A DNA stretch of 38,450 nt, taken from the NCBI GenBank assembly GCA_009692615.1, contig SHYW01000042.1, positions 1 to 38,450 of the forward strand, in the 5' to 3' direction. The position numbers and the translations under genes were made by a program. The DNA comes from Deltaproteobacteria bacterium. Its GTDB lineage: Bacteria > Desulfobacterota > Binatia > UBA9968. Under the pieces are notes generated by a model that was not told the origin of the DNA, searched no databases, and saw nothing but the letters and a program-made list of their open reading frames with translations. Shown here piece after piece: positions 7,860 through 15,119 of the stretch. The first letter of the stretch is position 1. Every line of letters begins with the position of its first letter.

Positions 7860-7887
7860 GGGCGACTGGTCGGTCGGCGTTGCGGGT

Positions 7888-8871
7888 CTACCTGGTTGCC
7901 GTTCCTTTGAAGAATCCCTGCTTGTCCAGCTCGGCGACGAAGCGCATGTCCGTGAAATCGTCGGGTTTGGCGTTCTTGGCTGCCGGATCGCCCACTGAAA
8001 CATCGGCAAGAACGTTTTCCATGCCTTTGCGTGTGATGTAGGGCGGGTATTCCAGGTTATCGCGGAACTGGTTGTAAGTATCCTCGGCGATTTCAATCTC
8101 TTTGACACGCAAATATTTCTGAATCATTTTCAGCGCCGCGGCTTTGTTGTTGCGAAAAATTTGCACGCCCTCGGCGTACGAGCGGACCACACGGCGGACG
8201 GTTTCTTCATTGGCTTTGATATAACTGCGGCTGGCGCCCACCGCCACCGAGACGAACTCCGGTCCGTCTTTGGCGAGGTTCATCAGTTCGTTCAATCCCG
8301 CCTTGCGCGCTCGGCTGTTGGTCGGCGGCGAAACCACGCCGGCATCGACCTGGCCGGTCATCAATGCGGTTAAAATATTCGGCACTTCCAACAACGGCAG
8401 GATTTGATAATCGCTCTGCTTCAACCCGCCCGAGTTGAGCGCGAACAGCGCCGAAGTGTGGGTCGAAGAACCGACCCGGGTGATACCGATTTTTTTACCG
8501 CGCAAATCGGCGATCCGTTTGATTTCCGGTTTAGCCATCAAAGAAAAAACCTGCCGGTTGGTGGCGCCGACGACAAAAGCGATGTTGGCGCCTTTCAAAT
8601 TCGCCTGCACTTGATTGGCGCCGTCCATGTAGGAAAAACCGATCTCGCCGGCGAGAATCGCTTGGATGCCGCGAGAGCTCGACGCGATGTGCAGCAACTC
8701 GACATCCAAGCCGTTCTTTCTAAACAACCCTTCTTGCTGGGCCATGAACATGCCGCTTTGGGCGCCGGTGACCGCCGTCCAGTTGATCCGCACCTGGGTT
8801 TGCGCCCAGGCCTGAGCCGACAGCAGCAGGATAAATACGGTCGCGGCGATTTTTCCAGTTAGGCTTTTCAT
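7888..8871 (-). CDS. NitT/TauT-type ABC transporter substrate-binding protein
   Basis: This is a periplasmic receptor of the NMT1/SsuA-like fold. A Sec signal peptide (residues 1-23, ending AQAWAQ) precedes VRINWTAVTGAQSGMFMAQQ and the typical EGLFRKNGLDVELL. DLRGKKIGITRVGSSTH and VDAGVVSPPTN are also family features. At 327 residues the length is normal. No permease or ATPase is next to it, so it is an orphan receptor, perhaps sharing a transporter encoded elsewhere. It is transcribed away from the decarboxylase-like gene at 8969, and the two share a 97-base divergent leader. Confidence 0.88.
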   Translation of the reverse strand: MKSLTGKIAATVFILLLSAQAWAQTQVRINWTAVTGAQSGMFMAQQEGLFRKNGLDVELLHIASSSRGIQAILAGEIGFSYMDGANQVQANLKGANIAFVVGATNRQVFSLMAKPEIKRIADLRGKKIGITRVGSSTHTSALFALNSGGLKQSDYQILPLLEVPNILTALMTGQVDAGVVSPPTNSRARKAGLNELMNLAKDGPEFVSVAVGASRSYIKANEETVRRVVRSYAEGVQIFRNNKAAALKMIQKYLRVKEIEIAEDTYNQFRDNLEYPPYITRKGMENVLADVSVGDPAAKNAKPDDFTDMRFVAELDKQGFFKGTATR

Positions 8872-8968
8872 GTTTCTCCTTGGCGTTAAGACTGGCTCAA
8901 AGGTAACAATTCGCGGTGCTAATTCAACCCGTTTGGCAAGCTACAAAAACCGTGTTAGAAACGGCGCC

Positions 8969-9934
8969 ATGAGCAAAAAAGTTCATCTCACGCTCGCCGT
9001 TGGCGACTACGAAAGCATCCGCGCGCTCAAAGAAGGCACGGTGAAAGCCGACGGCATCGAGCTCACCGTGATCACCGATATGAATTCGGATGTGCGCCAC
9101 TGGCGCATGCTGAGAAATCGCGAGTTCGATTGCGCTGAGCTATCGATGTCGAATTATTTAATGGCCAAATACATCGGTTTGCCGTTCACCGCCATTCCAG
9201 TTTTCCTCCACCGCCGGTTTCGCCACGGTTTTATTTTTTTGAACGCCAACAAGGCCATTACCAAGCCGAGCGATCTGATCGGCCGCAAAGTCGGCCTGCG
9301 CAATTTCCAAGCGACGGCGAATTTATGGATTCGCGGCATTCTCGAACATGAACATGGCGTGCCCCACAAAAGTATCAACTGGCTCAAACAAGACGACGAA
9401 GAGGTCGACTGGACGCCGCCAGCGGATTTAGAAATTCACCGCATTCCAGCCGGAAAAAGTATCGAGAAAATGTTGGTCGAAGGTGAAATCGACGCGCTGA
9501 TTCATCCAGAACTGATCCAGCCCGTTCTCGACAAAGACCAGCGCGTTACCCGGCTGTTTCCAAACTATCGGCAACTGGAAATGGATTACTTTAAACGCAC
9601 GGGAATTTTTCCGATCATGCACACCACCGCGATCAAGCAAGAGATCGTCGACAAGTATCCCTGGGTGCCGATCAATCTCTACCAAGCTTTGGAAGCGTCG
9701 AAGAAAGCCGCGTATAAGCGCATGGAAAATCCCCGCATCGTGCCGCTCGCCTGGTTTCGCTCGTTCTTGGAAGAACAGGAAGAGGTGCTCGGCACCGATC
9801 CATGGGTTTACGGCCTAGGCGAGGTCAATCGCAAGGCGCTGGAAACCTTGATGCTGTATTCACAAGAGCAAGGGCTTCTGGGCAGAAAAATGGCCCTCGA
9901 CGAACTGTTTATCAATACGGAGGCGCACTCTTAA
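8969..9934 (+). CDS. 4,5-dihydroxyphthalate decarboxylase-like protein (periplasmic-binding fold)
   Basis: This 321-residue protein starts KKVHLTLAVGDYESIRAL and carries VKADGIELTVI, FDCAELSMSNYLMA and FLHRRFRHGFIF, which match proteins annotated as 4,5-dihydroxyphthalate decarboxylases. That family has a periplasmic-binding-protein fold but no signal peptide, and none is seen here when the ATG at 8969 is used. Earlier in-frame starts from 8870 give a long unconserved leader and are rejected. Function is uncertain: many such homologues in uncultivated bacteria may be binding proteins or enzymes on other substrates. An SDR gene starts 2 bases after the stop. Confidence 0.75.
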   Translation: MSKKVHLTLAVGDYESIRALKEGTVKADGIELTVITDMNSDVRHWRMLRNREFDCAELSMSNYLMAKYIGLPFTAIPVFLHRRFRHGFIFLNANKAITKPSDLIGRKVGLRNFQATANLWIRGILEHEHGVPHKSINWLKQDDEEVDWTPPADLEIHRIPAGKSIEKMLVEGEIDALIHPELIQPVLDKDQRVTRLFPNYRQLEMDYFKRTGIFPIMHTTAIKQEIVDKYPWVPINLYQALEASKKAAYKRMENPRIVPLAWFRSFLEEQEEVLGTDPWVYGLGEVNRKALETLMLYSQEQGLLGRKMALDELFINTEAHS

Positions 9935-9936
9935 TC

Positions 9937-10653
9937 ATGGCTGTAAACAACGTCGCAATCGTTGCCGGCGTCGGGCCTGGCACAGGAGCGTCATTGGCGC
10001 GCGCCTTCGCGCGTGAAGGCTATGCCGTTGGCTTATTATCGCGCCATGCCCAATCGAGCGAGCCGGTGGCCAATGATATTCACAACAGCCGCGGCAAAGC
10101 GCTGTTCGTCGCCACCGATGTAACCGATCGCCAGAGCGTCAACGATGCCGTGGCAAAAATTCGCGAAAAGTTCGGACCGATCAGCGCCTTTGCCCACAAC
10201 GCCAGCGGTTATGGCCGGGCGTCATTCCTAGAAATGGACCCCGAGCAGGTGCGCCAATCCTTCGAAGCCAACGTCATGGGCGCGGTCTATCTGGCCCAAG
10301 CGACGATTCCCGACATGCTTAAAATTGGCCATGGCTTCATCGCCTTGACCGGCGCCACGGCATCGCTGCGCGGCCGGGCCGGCTTCGCGCCCTTGGCCAT
10401 CGGCAAGTCGGGGCTGCGCATGCTCGGCCAATCCTTGGCGCGGGAATTCCACCCAAAAGGTATCCACGTCGTCCACGTCATCGTCGATGGCCAGATCGAC
10501 ACGCCGAAGCTTCGGACCAGAGAGCCTAAACGCGCCCTCGATACGGTTATTCCCCCAGGCGCCATCGCCGATTCGATCATCGCGTGCCTCAAACAACCGG
10601 TTAACGCTTGGACTCAAGAAATCGATCTGCGCCCCGCTGTCGAGAATTTCTAG
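9937..10653 (+). CDS. Short-chain dehydrogenase/reductase family protein lacking catalytic Tyr
   Basis: This 238-residue Rossmann-fold protein has the glycine motif AGVGPGTGAS (10-19), DVTD (61-64) for the adenine site, and HNASG in place of NNAG. In the catalytic stretch, Lys157 (AIGKSGLR) is present but the position four residues earlier, normally Tyr, is Leu153, and the usual Ser is not obvious (LTGATAS). The general SDR mechanism would therefore need a different acid, or the protein is not an oxidoreductase of the standard type. The start at 9937 lies 2 bases after the upstream stop, with GGAGG inside the end of that gene, so the two are co-expressed. Confidence 0.82.
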   Translation: MAVNNVAIVAGVGPGTGASLARAFAREGYAVGLLSRHAQSSEPVANDIHNSRGKALFVATDVTDRQSVNDAVAKIREKFGPISAFAHNASGYGRASFLEMDPEQVRQSFEANVMGAVYLAQATIPDMLKIGHGFIALTGATASLRGRAGFAPLAIGKSGLRMLGQSLAREFHPKGIHVVHVIVDGQIDTPKLRTREPKRALDTVIPPGAIADSIIACLKQPVNAWTQEIDLRPAVENF

Positions 10654-10710
10654 CGGATTGATCTTACAGCGTTATTGTCGTAGATTCCCGACACCTATTG
10701 TATGCACCGG

Positions 10711-10729
10711 AGCCATTCAAAAAATGGCT
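10711..10729 (+). other. Small hairpin ahead of a ribosome site
   Basis: AGCCATT (10711-10717) pairs perfectly with AATGGCT (10723-10729) around CAAAA. The GGAGGGG ribosome site of the next gene begins a few bases later. It has no T-run, so it is not a clear terminator. Confidence 0.45.
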
Positions 10730-10746
10730 TCAGGTAAGGAGGGGCT

Positions 10747-11112
10747 ATGTTCGGCAAGGGCGTATTTCAAGAAGAAGAAAACCTACTGCGGGATATCATT
10801 CGCAGCGTCGACAAAAAGATCGATTTTTCCGCTAAAGAAGGTGAAGGCACCAAGTTCATCGTCCGTCTCAAACTGCGCAATCACGAAGGCGATGTGATGC
10901 TCGACCTGGAAGATCTCAAAGCCGCGAAGAAAGACATGATCCGGCGCCATCAGGTCAGACAAAAAATCAAAGCCCGCAGCGAGCACTTGGACGAGACTCG
11001 TTACGGTCATGACATCATGGGCCGGCAAACTGCGAGAATGCTGAAAGCGGCGCCGAAACTCGAACCGATGGCGCAGCGTGGCGGCTTCGGCCGCGGTGGA
11101 CCGCGCCGATAA
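10747..11112 (+). CDS. Small charged protein of unknown function
   Basis: I do not recognise this 121-residue protein. It has a strong ribosome site (AAGGAGGGGCT just before the ATG). Its middle is rich in Lys, Arg, Glu and Asp (DLEDLKAAKKDMIRRHQVRQ) and probably helical, and the tail is Gly/Arg-rich (QRGGFGRGGPRR). No signal peptide, membrane segment or Cys pair is seen. The segment EGEGTKFIVRLKL faintly resembles the last strand of a histidine-kinase ATPase domain, but the rest of that domain is absent. The Arg/Gly tail could bind nucleic acid. It lies between the SDR and the isocitrate-lyase-family gene, on the same strand. Confidence 0.6.
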   Translation: MFGKGVFQEEENLLRDIIRSVDKKIDFSAKEGEGTKFIVRLKLRNHEGDVMLDLEDLKAAKKDMIRRHQVRQKIKARSEHLDETRYGHDIMGRQTARMLKAAPKLEPMAQRGGFGRGGPRR

Positions 11113-11170
11113 TTTTTCATCGCCGACATCATAATAATAATTAATTCCAATCAGTGACCGCAGAGGCGTC

Positions 11171-12034
11171 ATGGGAAAAGCGCAACTGATTCGCCACGCC
11201 TTGGCTCAGCATGGACAGCTGATCATGCCCGGCGTCTACGATGCCCTAAGCGCCAAAATCGCCGCCCGCGCCGGTTTCGAAGTTGTTTTCATCACCGGCT
11301 ACAGTCTTTCGGCGACGCTTTTGGGCGAGCCCGATTTCGGTTTATTAACCCAAACCGAAGTCGTCAGCGCGGCCCAGCGAATCTGCTCGGTGATCGACAC
11401 ACCGGTGATCGTCGATGCCGACACGGGCTATGGCAATGCCATTAACGTCATGCGCACGGTGCAGGATTTGATCCGTGCCGGCGCTGGCGGAATGTTTCTC
11501 GAAGATCAAGTCTGGCCCAAGCGCTGCGGCCATATGAAGGGGAAACAGGTTATCCCACTTGACGAGCAGGTAAAAAAGCTTAAAGCCGCGGTGGAAGCCA
11601 AAGGCGATAATGATTTTTTCATCGTCGCCCGAACCGACTCGCGCCAAGCTCTGGGTCTTGATGAAGCGATCAAGCGCGGTAAGGCATTCAAAGATGCCGG
11701 CGCCGACGCGGTTTTCATCGAGGCGCCTGAATCCAAAGAGGAAATGAAAGAGATTTCCCGCCAAGTGGCCGGTCCGCTGGTTGCCAACATGCTGGAGCGC
11801 GGCGTCACACCGCTGATGGAACCCAAAGAACTAAAAGAATTAGGCTTTGATTTGGTTGTTTGGCCCCTGGCGCCGCTCTATTCGGTCGCCAAATCGTTGA
11901 CCGATGTTTATACGACGCTTAGACGGGATGGCTCGACTCTGGCTATTTTGGATAAGCTTATGCCATTCGATGAGTTCAATGGTATCGTCGGCCTCAACGA
12001 AAAATACGCTCTCGACGCAAAATATAAAAGCTAG
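11171..12034 (+). CDS. Isocitrate lyase/PEP mutase family protein (oxaloacetate decarboxylase or methylisocitrate-lyase-like)
   Basis: This 287-residue TIM-barrel enzyme has the full family signature: PGVYDALSAKIA (20-31), VDADTGYGNA with metal-binding Asps (81-90), LEDQ (110-113) and the catalytic loop KRCGH (117-121). Relatives cleave or decarboxylate small 2-oxo or hydroxy diacids: methylisocitrate, 2,3-dimethylmalate, oxaloacetate. The sequence alone does not pick one. AGAGG lies a few bases before the ATG. It ends 19 bases from the convergent dnaN gene. It may finish a catabolic route started by the CoA ligase and aldolase upstream. Confidence 0.87.
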   Translation: MGKAQLIRHALAQHGQLIMPGVYDALSAKIAARAGFEVVFITGYSLSATLLGEPDFGLLTQTEVVSAAQRICSVIDTPVIVDADTGYGNAINVMRTVQDLIRAGAGGMFLEDQVWPKRCGHMKGKQVIPLDEQVKKLKAAVEAKGDNDFFIVARTDSRQALGLDEAIKRGKAFKDAGADAVFIEAPESKEEMKEISRQVAGPLVANMLERGVTPLMEPKELKELGFDLVVWPLAPLYSVAKSLTDVYTTLRRDGSTLAILDKLMPFDEFNGIVGLNEKYALDAKYKS

Positions 12035-12053
12035 TTATGTAAAAGTGAAAACG

Positions 12054-13160
12054 TTATAGCCGCATCGGCATTAACACGTACAGATAGCCATCGACACCGC
12101 TCTTGCGGATCACACTTGGGCTAAGTTCGTCCTTAAGTTCAATATCGATCTCACCGTCGCCGGTCAGCACGCCCAAAACATCCATCAGGTAGCGTGCATT
12201 GAAGCCGATGGAAATAGTTTTACCTTTGTAATCCGCTTCAATATCTTCCACCGCCTCGCCTAAGTCAGGATTGTTCGCCGAGATTGCGACTTTACCGTTG
12301 GTGAACTCCATGCGCACGCCCTTATAACGCTCGCTGGAAAGAATCGACACCCGGCGCAAAGCTTGCAGCAACTCGTCATGATCGAGCTTAGCGATGTTTG
12401 GATTACCCTGGGGAATCACTTTCGTGTAGTCGGGAAATTCGCTATCGATCAAGCGCATAAACAGCTCGACCTTGTCCTTGATGACTAACCCCATGTTTTC
12501 TTTGAATCCCAAGGAAACCACACCGTCATCGCTGCTCTCCAGCAGCTTTTTGAGTTCGGCCAATCCTTTGCGCGGCAGGATCACACCTTTGGTCAAACCG
12601 AGAGAACCGAGAGTTTTTTCTTCGAAGGCTAAGCGATGGCCGTCGGTGGCGACCATTTTCACGTTGCCGTTATCACCCTGTTCGATAAACACACCGGTCA
12701 AGCCATAACGGGTTTCATCACTGGAAACCGAAAAGATCGTTCGCTCGATCATTTGCCGCATGGTCGAAGCCGGCGTGGTCGATAAACCCTGACTATCGAA
12801 TTTGGGAAACTGGGGAAATTCCTTGGCATCCATGCCGACGATTTTAAAAACCGATTTACCGCTGCGGATTTCCACCCAATCGTTATCTAAACGCTTCAAT
12901 TGCACTTGGTCATTACGCACTTCACGAATAATTTCGTAAAGTTTTTTCGCGCTGACCGTGACCGTTCCTTCTTTGACGACATCGCCTTCGACCGCCCCAC
13001 GAACGCCGATCTCAAGGTCGGTAGCGGTAATGCGAATTTCTTTTTTTTGCGCTTCAATCAGGACGTTAGCAAGGATCGGCATCGTATTACGCCGTTCGAC
13101 AATGCTCTGTGTCCAATAAAGCGTTGCGAGGAGATCTCCGCGCTTGGCTTTAATTTCCAT
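12054..13160 (-). CDS. dnaN: DNA polymerase III beta subunit (sliding clamp)
   Basis: The ring-shaped clamp tethers the replicative polymerase to DNA and docks many partners. The 368-residue length, the opening MEIKAKRGDLLATL, the mid-protein ATDGHRLAFEEK and the C-terminal end YLYVLMPMRL with the partner-binding pocket are diagnostic. Three repeated clamp domains of about 120 residues fit the length. GGGAGG lies a few bases before the ATG. It is downstream of dnaA on the same strand, separated by a 219-base region that carries origin elements. Confidence 0.97.
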   Translation of the reverse strand: MEIKAKRGDLLATLYWTQSIVERRNTMPILANVLIEAQKKEIRITATDLEIGVRGAVEGDVVKEGTVTVSAKKLYEIIREVRNDQVQLKRLDNDWVEIRSGKSVFKIVGMDAKEFPQFPKFDSQGLSTTPASTMRQMIERTIFSVSSDETRYGLTGVFIEQGDNGNVKMVATDGHRLAFEEKTLGSLGLTKGVILPRKGLAELKKLLESSDDGVVSLGFKENMGLVIKDKVELFMRLIDSEFPDYTKVIPQGNPNIAKLDHDELLQALRRVSILSSERYKGVRMEFTNGKVAISANNPDLGEAVEDIEADYKGKTISIGFNARYLMDVLGVLTGDGEIDIELKDELSPSVIRKSGVDGYLYVLMPMRL

Positions 13161-13178
13161 ACTGCCTCCCCTAACTTC

Positions 13179-13231
13179 TATTTTTTAATATATATATAAT
13201 AATTAGTAGTAATAGTAGGGGTTGTGGATAA
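13179..13231 (-). promoter_or_regulatory. oriC basal unwinding element (DnaA box, G-run, DnaA-trios, AT-rich tract)
   Basis: On the plus strand the order is an AT-rich tract (13179-13203), then TAGTAGTAATAGTAG (13204-13218), then GGGT, then TGTGGATAA (13223-13231), a perfect DnaA box in reverse. Read from the box, this is box, G/C spacer and five DnaA-trios running into the AT-rich region. That matches the basal unwinding system described for bacterial origins. It lies in the dnaA-dnaN spacer, as in Bacillus. The rest of the spacer (13232-13379) shows only weak box-like sites. Confidence 0.82.
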
Positions 13232-13379
13232 AGCACAGAAACGCTTTTACTGAATCAAATCGGCAAGCTACCTTGTGACTTCGGTAAGGTCGAAATCTGT
13301 TCTTTTCACTTTAACCTAAGCGTGAACGCGTTTAGTCCATACAAGTTAACAGTTCACCTGCCAGTTAATCACAGGTTGT

Positions 13380-14732
13380 TCACATATTTTTACGGATGTT
13401 AAGATTTATTTCGAGCTTCTCAATGGTGTTGAGCATGTGGGGATCTTCTTTGATTTTTCGCTCAATGGTTTTTGACGCGTGAATCACGGTGGAGTGGTCG
13501 CGGCCGCCAAATTTATCGCCGATCGTTGGGAATGAAGTTTCGGTGTGCTTGCGGCACAAGTACATGGCCATCTGGCGCGGCAGAGCGATGTTTTGGGTAC
13601 GCCGTTTGGCTTTGAGATCGCCAATCTTGATATTGAAATAATCGCAAATGGTTTTTTGAATGCTCTCGATGGTGACTTCGCGCTCGGAGCTTTTCAGACT
13701 GTGGACTAGAACTTCTTTAGCGAAATCGATGGTGATCAAAGTCTTGGTCAGCGAAGAAAAAGCTTCCAGACGTGTCAAAGATCCTTCCAGCTCGCGCACG
13801 TTGGAATCGATATTCGAAGCCAGGAAGATCGCCACGTCGTGGGGCAGCAGCACATGCTCGGCTTCAGCCTTTTTCTGTAATATCGCCACCCTGGTTTCCA
13901 TATCCGGCGGCTGAATATCGGCGATCAAACCCCATTCGAAGCGATTACGCAGGCGATCTTCAAGGCCGGGAATCTCTTTGGGGAATTTATCCGAGGTAAT
14001 GACGATCTGTTTATGCGATTCGTAAAGCGAGTTGAAGGTGTGAAAGAACTCTTCTTGAGTTCTTTCCTTGCCGGCGATGAACTGGATATCGTCGACGATG
14101 AGAATGTCGACGTTGCGAAATTTCTTTTTGAATTCGTCCATCTTATCGCGCCGAAGCGATGCGATCAGCTCGTTCATGAAGGATTCAGAACTGAGGTAGG
14201 CAATTTTTAAGCCTGGCTTTTGCGCCACCGCGCGGTGACCGATGGCGTTGATCAAGTGCGTCTTGCCGAGACCGACACCGCCGTAGATAAACAGCGGGTT
14301 GTAATGTTCGCCAGGCTGATTGGCCACCGCCATACAAGCCGCATGAGCGAATTGATTACTCGCACCTATAACGAAGTTATTGAAGGTATACTTCTGGACG
14401 AGATTATTTTTATTGAGGGCTGGCTGTGCCGATGGTGTTGGTTCCTTTTGCAGCTTTTTTTCTTGTCTCGCCGCAGATGCGGGTTGCTCTAACTTGGCAT
14501 TGATTTCGAATGTCACCGTTACGTCATGTTTGCTGATCGAAGTTAGAGCCGTTTCGATTTGCCGTAAATAATGTTCGGTCAACCAATCGCGAAAAAATTT
14601 ATTCGGCACCGCCAAAACGATTTCATTTTTATTTTTTGCCGCGAAACGAACTGGCTTGAACCAGGTATCGAAGTTTTGTTTACCAATCCGCTCTTTTATT
14701 TCGGCCAGGGCATCAGCCCAAAGTTCTTCCAT
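13380..14732 (-). CDS. dnaA: Chromosomal replication initiator protein DnaA
   Basis: DnaA binds its boxes at oriC and opens the duplex. In this 450-residue protein, domain I is residues 1-80 (FDTWFKP), the linker is about 81-110, and the AAA+ domain has Walker [10 protein letters not shown] (151-159) and Walker [10 protein letters not shown]. Domain IV carries the helix-turn-helix, including the DnaA signature [11 protein letters not shown] near the C-terminus. The ATG at 14732 fits the usual start ([11 protein letters not shown]), although no clear ribosome site is visible. A 38-bp palindrome with two DnaA-box-like sites lies about 50 bases upstream, which suggests autoregulation. Confidence 0.97.
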   Translation of the reverse strand: MEELWADALAEIKERIGKQNFDTWFKPVRFAAKNKNEIVLAVPNKFFRDWLTEHYLRQIETALTSISKHDVTVTFEINAKLEQPASAARQEKKLQKEPTPSAQPALNKNNLVQKYTFNNFVIGASNQFAHAACMAVANQPGEHYNPLFIYGGVGLGKTHLINAIGHRAVAQKPGLKIAYLSSESFMNELIASLRRDKMDEFKKKFRNVDILIVDDIQFIAGKERTQEEFFHTFNSLYESHKQIVITSDKFPKEIPGLEDRLRNRFEWGLIADIQPPDMETRVAILQKKAEAEHVLLPHDVAIFLASNIDSNVRELEGSLTRLEAFSSLTKTLITIDFAKEVLVHSLKSSEREVTIESIQKTICDYFNIKIGDLKAKRRTQNIALPRQMAMYLCRKHTETSFPTIGDKFGGRDHSTVIHASKTIERKIKEDPHMLNTIEKLEINLNIRKNM

Positions 14733-14783
14733 AGTTTTATCGTTAAGAGACTGAATTTATGTAAAAACCCCGAAAAATAGTTA

Positions 14784-14821
14784 CGCACAAAGTTATCAAC
14801 AGCTGTTGATAACTTTGTGCG
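14784..14821. promoter_or_regulatory. 38-bp perfect palindrome with two DnaA-box-like sites
   Basis: The halves meet at 14802/14803. They contain TTATCAACA (14793-14801) and its mirror TGTTGATAA (14804-14812), each one base from the consensus DnaA box TTATCCACA. It sits between dnaA and the divergent hemL, close to where the dnaA promoter should be. It could be a second origin half and an autorepression site. Confidence 0.7.
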
Positions 14822-15119
14822 GGTCAAAAGACGCGTGTATTATGAAAAACGGAAGCCGCATCAATCAGTCGAAAGCTGGTGAGTTTTCTCTTCGTTCGCG
14901 GTTGGCGTGGTTGTGACCCGTTGCAAACCATAAGAAAGAAAAAAAATTCACCGTCAAAAAAAATAAACGTAGAAATTATTTTCACTGTGTTTCGGAAGGA
15001 TTTGTAATAGTCCTTTTCAAATTCTATTGCAAGAAAAAAACTCTAAGAAAAAATAATTTTATCACGATAATTTATTGACGGTGCAAGATCGCGATGTTAG
15101 CACTGTTGACGCGCAGCTT
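14822..15119. other. AT-rich noncoding spacer between dnaA palindrome and hemL
   Basis: About 300 bases with no convincing gene. It is markedly AT-rich, with many A-runs from about 14930 to 15075. No further good DnaA box, no tRNA and no terminator was found. No well-spaced promoter for hemL could be fixed, although one must lie here. It may belong to the origin region. Confidence 0.5.

Noticed and set aside
10747-11112. Histidine-kinase ATPase fragment
   Set aside because: Only EGEGTKFIVRLKL is reminiscent; no N, G1 or F box is present and the gene has its own start signals.
14784-14821. Intrinsic terminator before hemL or dnaA
   Set aside because: No T-run follows on either strand, and the sequence is made of DnaA-box-like halves in the expected regulatory position.
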